A DNA stretch of 7,534 nt from Endomicrobiia bacterium. Its GTDB lineage: Bacteria; Elusimicrobiota; Endomicrobiia; Endomicrobiales; Endomicrobiaceae. How positions within the stretch are numbered: position 1 is the first letter of the stretch; each line of letters begins with the position of its first letter. Below are positions 6,301 to 7,534 of the stretch, in pieces. The notes under the pieces were generated by a model. The model was not told the DNA's origin and ran no database searches. It worked only from the letters and a program-made list of their open reading frames with translations. Made by a program: the position numbers and the translations under genes. Location: the NCBI GenBank assembly GCA_009782015.1, contig WQUP01000025.1, positions 1 through 7,534 of the forward strand, given 5' to 3'.

Positions 6301-7534
6301 ATTATATCGAATTTGGATATGCTGATTTTGAAGACCGCAAATCGTTCTTGAATATTGCGGAAAGGGAATTCACGGGATTGGGTATATTGAGCAATGATGG
6401 CGGAAGATTTGAATTTAATCAAAAACAAGACGTTTCCGATTCTTATATTAAGACGCTTAAAAGAGGCGATTCAGATTTAAATTTGGAAATGGTCAATGCA
6501 AGTCTGGAAAATATTCGAAAAATCGGAAAGATCCTTGCAATGATGGAGTATGAAAAAAAATCAAAACAACCGCAAGACGCTAAAAAGAAATACGCAGACG
6601 CAATAAGCGAACTTAAAACGGCCGCAAAGAAATTAAATATAGATATGGCGGAGCCCGGTAAAAATGATGAATTATTTTATTATTTTGAATCGCCGTCTGC
6701 CGTGCAGAAACAAAAGTTATTGAATTCCGGAAAGTTTAAATTGTATCAAACCGACATCACAGAATATTTGTGTCTGTATTCCGTTGAAAACAATCATTAT
6801 ATAATGATTCCGAATCTCGATGAAATATCGTCTTATATCGGATTCTTTGCGCAGCTTGCGCCCGTTGACGATTTTGAATATCTGCAAAATTCCATAAACG
6901 AATATGAGGCTGCTGCTGACAACGAAAAAGCCGGCGCCTTAATCGATTTGGCTGATGAGATATTCAATAATGCTTATTATTCGGAACATCATAGGCTCTT
7001 AGAAAGGCGGCGGCTCATAGATTTAATTATAAAAGCCGTTGAACTGCTTGAAATAAATGCAAAAGAATATAGCCGCGGACATGCAAAATATGAAAACTTG
7101 CTTGCAATTAGCCGGCATGCCGAACGTAGTTTATTCGATAATAACTCATTTAATGCAGCGTTAAAAAGATTAAATAACGCTATGAAACCTTTCGGCATAA
7201 AGTATTATAAAGGCCCGTCCGATTGGATATTTTCTTTTGATACGCCTTCTGACGAAGAAGCATTGAAAAAGATTGTTGAAAATGAAAAAAGGATTGACAG
7301 AAAAATAAGATGGGAATCAGGATACGGAAGAATAAACTCATTAATACGGCTGCATGACGATACGTTTTTAACTGAAGAAGAGATACATACTCTTGCAAAT
7401 CTTTTCGAAAAAACGGAACATCCCGCTCAAAGCGGCGGTCTTGAAAAGTTTTTGTCTTTTGCGCTTCCCGTTATCGCTTTGCTGGGCATGGGTTATCTGA
7501 TGGCAACGGGAGAAGGGAATACGGAAGCGTTTTC
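264..7534 (+). CDS. giant multidomain exported protein: TraB/ChaN-like, phosphohexomutase and permuted PMM2-type HAD domains (3' end beyond window)
   Basis: One frame stays open from the ATG at 264 to the last base, at least 2,423 residues; the stop codon lies beyond the window. Frame continuity was checked by following codons through recognisable motifs at both ends and in the middle. Domain order is: signal peptide (1-27); split TraB/ChaN/Tiki-like domain (about 67-505); unrecognised region (510-795); complete alpha-D-phosphohexomutase (800-1370); beta-rich possible mutarotase relic (1373-1488); HAD domain of eukaryotic phosphomannomutase type in permuted order (1494-1772); membrane cluster (1825-1900); coiled coil (1909-1996); unrecognised repeat-bearing region; hydrophobic segment (2396-2414). 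A typical stand-alone phosphohexomutase has about 450-580 residues, so this is a large fusion. The enzyme motifs suggest hexose-phosphate chemistry, while the signal peptide and hydrophobic segments suggest a product that enters or crosses the inner membrane. The overall function is unknown. Giant mosaics of this style are known from Omnitrophica and Elusimicrobia-like bacteria; that link is inference. Confidence 0.95.
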   Translation, partial: MSLKKIFTTLIAIIFTWTAAGSEFARALSLNPAQVAADAATPEIYDGVFKNFARLTSSADFGGDTAVINIQDLHMEPSVQKNISSIIEILVKDYGVENVYVEGGYGKISADWLSKAQNADMRKSIAGSLLNSALITGTEYYCAVNGKKDFLIGLEDENIHKQNIKRLGTILERKPFYEKSIASLRNELEFFQLKYFSHENRRLAKLIDKHKKGYVSSEKYYSILLNYLKRNSAQSSGYYGTVMPLDMKDYPDICLFLYVSKIGKKLNQKTVNRDLGTIVGNIKETVSYSEYKTLLDQTGGFKDIDPLFDFIKRKNISNIPASVSDFMEFNDKSKAVNPVKLITEERLLIENIRVALSKNRNELEVSFLSDMLSYFEDYLKTSISADDSAYLKSRFGKFQSLWEKYSPYNKTMTDLKEDIGLLNEYYAVNDERNEIFLKNINVKTNVAPSADKPKAVYNETVAKLVSGKKNVIVCVTGGYHSKGLTDLLAAGGISYAVLTPMVSGGVEKALKKYEETARAEAQMFSSTLQLSLFSQILSYALAKNDDASRKMAAKFFVSAAEALKDYSFGESNIKELTGYLNEMSGGYYKFDYDAQSGMVKMISKDGTLSEDFIKLSENKDGKILIENRYSPKIEDKIILKDYGRLLSAEEMSKFMSNFKKMLGISTLNYGFDFFAPKIYGFSEHIANWAAEHNIYIDIDAINGLSFDLAEKYGFTNLIDENPALARQSEARQNAAVRKYLRELDYKNDNMGNTEKLIFAADLLNEFLPITHDTMMMYAAYEETSAAKILDEVQSLRIGKRLDYTQFKDSQMPGTAGIRGEIGDITTVSMLQIIAQAQANLALKEAAQKGVPASEIKVVIGGDTRYGGNEFQQAVAGVFAANGFNVEIFDSNIPTPLISFYTKDGKTLGANITASHNKGKDNGYKFTIGGAQANDGYKKELIDEMKKIVEAEKNGEQAVKYATPFSEEGKKRIKIISASAESEKYTEALVDFFAGFFGKTKEEFKDTIKEKQKDAPYLIFEANNGAAPVLLDNVLSALGIDLKNTEVRHWWRDIGYGAATDTDRGAPEPNEANLNNLKTRMSEVMKANEQKTVIGAATDVDADRIGTLFYSDNGQIRPLTPNDIAMIMLYVSLTKKDFVSAPKDLLVRTSPSTHALDYLAAAFGVKTASVNVGSKYIAEHINNPAENVLLGMESSGTILFKEWIKDKEGIMANMLMYLIPLMTDKSYGQLLSEIYGKVGYTPYFSEAKADIKTNEEKTNAVSFFENVTMEEMKRLIKDGFIDLSKLGKNPRLVTLKKSDGLYLGFATDKTDAIAAGKNIDEGGEIIWVQMRASGTENAVRVYAESNEKNITEQLVEIGKKITAQGYDKLKSLRGNRDIKFDEKGKKIETVALKKGNDVLEIRAENEYVVSLSFDGEIVPIEEFNAAIPEGYFAQVPANNSLWRVEKSDENSITLVLSKGVGEWENIWVRNTVTLSDGGIKSEVEIANPKEWYGDAYDKSYIVNYLRQDHPDEVIIFAGDQTQEGGNDYPLKKALLSDQEKTGRLSETIQVSGPDEIIAKLEEAMVKYPGKKFVFAFDLDGTLTKPREHMSAEFAKQFGRWIADKTVYIATGANLEVFKGQTPFDNVLQNLTGVYGSMGNEFYKNEKVEGTDRNEFRQVRVHTIEIDKTDPDLETEFNRYLKEFEENKEEVGYTGELGQGHIDDYRNGRNSINFCVAKPPTSSQSRKLFQDWLEKQDAADGYFSRTSMVKLLSEKFRKFVTAKGGSTSMDIVDREIIEANPVEVKIQGKSETLKTGKTLKFTFEFKKDSALDSFKTAAAASNSSIVQSAPIATLGAVLLTAQMHYALLIIAGIFAVYYAFALFKNPGLVVKNTFEMVILYPVRTILSVLLFPVGLLARLLWIKYEGVKFGLFAEEDKENLALLVQKMHAFMPDVINTLASYSERILSLTDRILRKQIRTKPDLQEKKLLREQIEEAKKMYAAEKEKAEQIIKDNEFGFLLEDSEIVFESGEYRLNYIEFGYADFEDRKSFLNIAEREFTGLGILSNDGGRFEFNQKQDVSDSYIKTLKRGDSDLNLEMVNASLENIRKIGKILAMMEYEKKSKQPQDAKKKYADAISELKTAAKKLNIDMAEPGKNDELFYYFESPSAVQKQKLLNSGKFKLYQTDITEYLCLYSVENNHYIMIPNLDEISSYIGFFAQLAPVDDFEYLQNSINEYEAAADNEKAGALIDLADEIFNNAYYSEHHRLLERRRLIDLIIKAVELLEINAKEYSRGHAKYENLLAISRHAERSLFDNNSFNAALKRLNNAMKPFGIKYYKGPSDWIFSFDTPSDEEALKKIVENEKRIDRKIRWESGYGRINSLIRLHDDTFLTEEEIHTLANLFEKTEHPAQSGGLEKFLSFALPVIALLGMGYLMATGEGNTEAF
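462..1787 (+). other. TraB/ChaN/Tiki-superfamily-like domain, split by a helical insert
   Basis: The first half (residues about 67-165) has VINIQDLHMEPSVQKNI, then a helix, then VENVYVEGGYG (Glu102) and IGLEDENIH (residues 152-160). This matches the pattern of the EreA/ChaN/TraB/Tiki fold: an acidic residue and His after strand 1 (Asp72, His74), a Gln-bearing helix, a strand ending in Glu, and later a G-x-E-D segment. The second half has a helix with NDERNEIFLKNI (Arg432-Asn433), then VIVCVTGGYHSKGL (Gly477-Gly478, His480) and a final GISYAVLTP. These resemble the RN helix and the G-x-H-x-x-G strand that close TraB-type domains. Between the halves lie roughly 250 mostly helical residues (about 165-415) that I do not recognise. 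Known relatives are metal-dependent hydrolases/proteases or haem-uptake proteins; the activity here cannot be assigned. The call rests on motif pattern alone. Confidence 0.5.
1791..2660 (+). other. unrecognised region between TraB-like and phosphohexomutase domains
   Basis: Residues about 510-799 keep the same frame and codon style. The first part is helical and Ala-rich (AEAQMFSSTLQLSLFSQILS and onward). A short beta-like stretch follows (GGYYKFDYDAQSGMVKMISK). Then comes an alternating helix/strand part including the Asp-rich NIYIDIDAINGLSFDL (near nt 2340-2390). It ends in a helix (TMMMYAAYEETSAAKIL) leading directly into the mutase. I recognise no family and see no transmembrane segment. 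Confidence 0.5.
2661..4375 (+). other. alpha-D-phosphohexomutase (phosphoglucomutase/phosphomannomutase) domain
   Basis: The family moves phosphate between O1 and O6 of hexose phosphates through a phosphoserine and Mg2+. All four subdomain signatures are present in order. Subdomain I has GTAGIRGEIG (813-822), VVIGGDTRYGGNEF and the catalytic serine loop TASHN (912-916, Ser914). Subdomain II has the metal loop DVDADR (1098-1103), with Asp1098, 1100 and 1102 kept and the usual second Gly replaced by Val. Subdomain III has GMESSG (1190-1195), equivalent to the GEES sugar-specificity loop, followed by KDKEGIMAN. Subdomain IV has the phosphate loop RASGTENAVRVY (1330-1341). About 565 residues long, it is full-length for the phosphoglucomutase branch and looks catalytically competent. 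The residue after TASHN is Lys instead of the common Pro. Glucose versus mannose preference cannot be read from sequence alone. It is unusual to find it embedded in a protein with a signal peptide. Confidence 0.93.
4380..4738 (+). other. beta-rich segment, possible galactose-mutarotase-like relic
   Basis: Residues about 1373-1491 are predicted strand-rich by eye. ETVALKKGNDVLEIRAEN, followed by YVVSLSFDGEIVPI, resembles the opening strands of aldose/hexose-6-phosphate epimerases. NSLWRVEKSDENSITLVLS (from 1438), then WVRNTVTLSDGGIKSEVEI and ANP (1466-1487) resemble their middle strands, which run to a conserved N. The His of the usual HG-x-x-R loop is absent (the sequence there is VPANNSLW) and the C-terminal half of that family is missing. 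If related, it is truncated and probably not catalytic. A generic beta-sandwich spacer is the alternative. Confidence 0.3.
4743..5579 (+). other. HAD domain of eukaryotic-type phosphomannomutase (PMM2-like) kind, circularly permuted
   Basis: Residues 1494-1560 match the end of PMM2-type proteins: AYDKSYIVNYL (motif III Lys1497; compare GWDKRYCL in PMM2), then FAGDQTQEGGNDY (motif IV Asp1518, Asn1525-Asp1526; compare FFGDKTMPGGNDH) and a closing helix GPDEIIAKLEEAM (compare APEDTRRICELLF). After a linker of about seven residues, 1571-1772 match the beginning and middle of the same family. These are FDLDGTLTKPR (motif I Asp1576 and Asp1578), VYIATGAN (motif II Thr1609), YGSMGNEFYKNEK (compare ENGLVAYKDGK), DDYRNGRNSINF (compare EFRNGMLNVS), and a helix then GGSTSMDIV (compare GGQISFDVF). 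All HAD catalytic positions exist, but in the order III-IV-I-II. The combined length of about 279 residues fits one domain (about 246 in PMM2). It probably acts on a hexose phosphate as mutase or phosphatase. PMM2 comparisons are from memory, not a computed alignment. Confidence 0.8.
5739..5961 (+). other. transmembrane cluster (two to three hydrophobic segments)
   Basis: Three hydrophobic stretches follow the HAD domain: a short one APIATLGAVLLTA (residues 1828-1840), a clear helix YALLIIAGIFAVYYAFALF (1843-1861), and VILYPVRTILSVLLFPVGLL, ending ARLLW (1875-1899), which contains two Arg and may be a re-entrant or amphipathic helix. A basic WIKYEG follows. This likely forms a membrane hairpin separating the enzyme domains from the C-terminal region. 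Whether the number of spans is odd or even is not clear, so the side on which the C-terminal part lies is uncertain. Confidence 0.7.
5988..6250 (+). other. charged coiled-coil region
   Basis: Residues about 1909-1996 are helical, with heptad-like spacing of Leu/Ile/Met and many Lys/Glu pairs. Examples are LASYSERILSLTDRILRKQI and LLREQIEEAKKMYAAEKEKA. There are no Pro residues in the second half. It directly follows the membrane cluster and probably forms a stalk or an oligomerisation helix. Confidence 0.55.
6251..7437 (+). other. unrecognised C-terminal region with weak internal repeats
   Basis: Residues about 1997-2392 alternate long helices with short beta segments; no known family is evident. 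Two units look related: helix plus KKLNIDMAEPGKNDELFYYF and ESPS (residues about 2113-2145), and helix plus KPFGIKYYKGPSDWIFSF and DTPS (about 2296-2329). Both follow the scheme A-LK-L..A.K-x-I-x-x-x-x-G-x-x-D-x-x-F-x-F-x-x-PS. A more distant third copy may be TGLGILSNDGGRFEFNQKQD (around nt 6375-6430). The helix NNAYYSEHHRLLERRRLIDL is strongly charged. Role unknown. Confidence 0.5.
7449..7505 (+). other. hydrophobic segment near the window's end
   Basis: FLSFALPVIALLGMGYLMA (residues 2396-2414) is long and hydrophobic enough to span a membrane. It is preceded by GGLEK and followed by a Gly/Glu/Asn-rich stretch at the edge of the window. It could be a second membrane anchor or the start of another membrane module. 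The window ends 29 bases later, so what follows is unknown. Confidence 0.6.

Noticed and set aside
1..7534. Search for tRNA, rRNA, CRISPR arrays, insertion sequences and long direct or inverted repeats.
   Set aside because: Apart from the hairpin at 207-248, none was seen by eye. Short inverted repeats within the coding region are not longer than expected.

Overview
The window is almost entirely one very long plus-strand coding region. It starts at an ATG at 264, behind a strong GGAGGAG ribosome binding site, and stays open in a single frame to the last base. That gives at least 2,423 codons with no stop inside the window. The base composition is AT-rich with heavy use of ATA, AAA and TTA codons. 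The style is a secreted or membrane-anchored mosaic of recognisable enzyme domains joined by unfamiliar helical stretches. This resembles the giant proteins described from Candidatus Omnitrophica, Elusimicrobia/Endomicrobia and related uncultured bacteria. The lineage is an inference from style only; there is no rRNA or other marker here.

Upstream (1-263): frame 1 is open from the left edge to a TAA at 223-225 and would encode a hydrophobic C-terminus, possibly the end of an upstream membrane protein. A very good intrinsic-terminator hairpin with a T tract (207-248) sits immediately before the ribosome binding site of the giant gene. No room for a promoter remains between hairpin and start codon. 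The hairpin must therefore be read through, act as an attenuator, or be matched to a start site I cannot see.

The giant protein, in order: a signal peptide (residues 1-27); a TraB/ChaN/Tiki-like domain whose two conserved halves (about 67-165 and 415-505) are split by a helical insert; an unrecognised region (about 510-795); a complete alpha-D-phosphohexomutase (phosphoglucomutase/phosphomannomutase) domain with all four signature loops (about 800-1370); a beta-rich stretch with faint resemblance to galactose-mutarotase-like epimerases (about 1373-1488); a HAD phosphatase domain of the eukaryotic-type phosphomannomutase (PMM2-like) kind (about 1494-1772); a membrane-spanning cluster (about 1825-1900); a charged coiled coil (about 1909-1996); an unrecognised C-terminal region with weak repeats; and another hydrophobic segment just before the window ends.

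The most unusual observation is that the HAD domain's motifs run III-IV-I-II instead of I-II-III-IV. The piece that normally ends a PMM2-type protein (DK...GD...GGND) comes first. It is joined by a short linker to the piece that normally begins it (FDLDGTLT...YRNG...SMDI). All catalytic positions are present, so this looks like a natural circular permutation. Two unrelated phosphosugar-mutase-type folds therefore lie in one polypeptide, perhaps with an epimerase-like piece between them. That suggests a joint role in hexose-phosphate chemistry, yet the protein carries an export signal, which is a topological puzzle.
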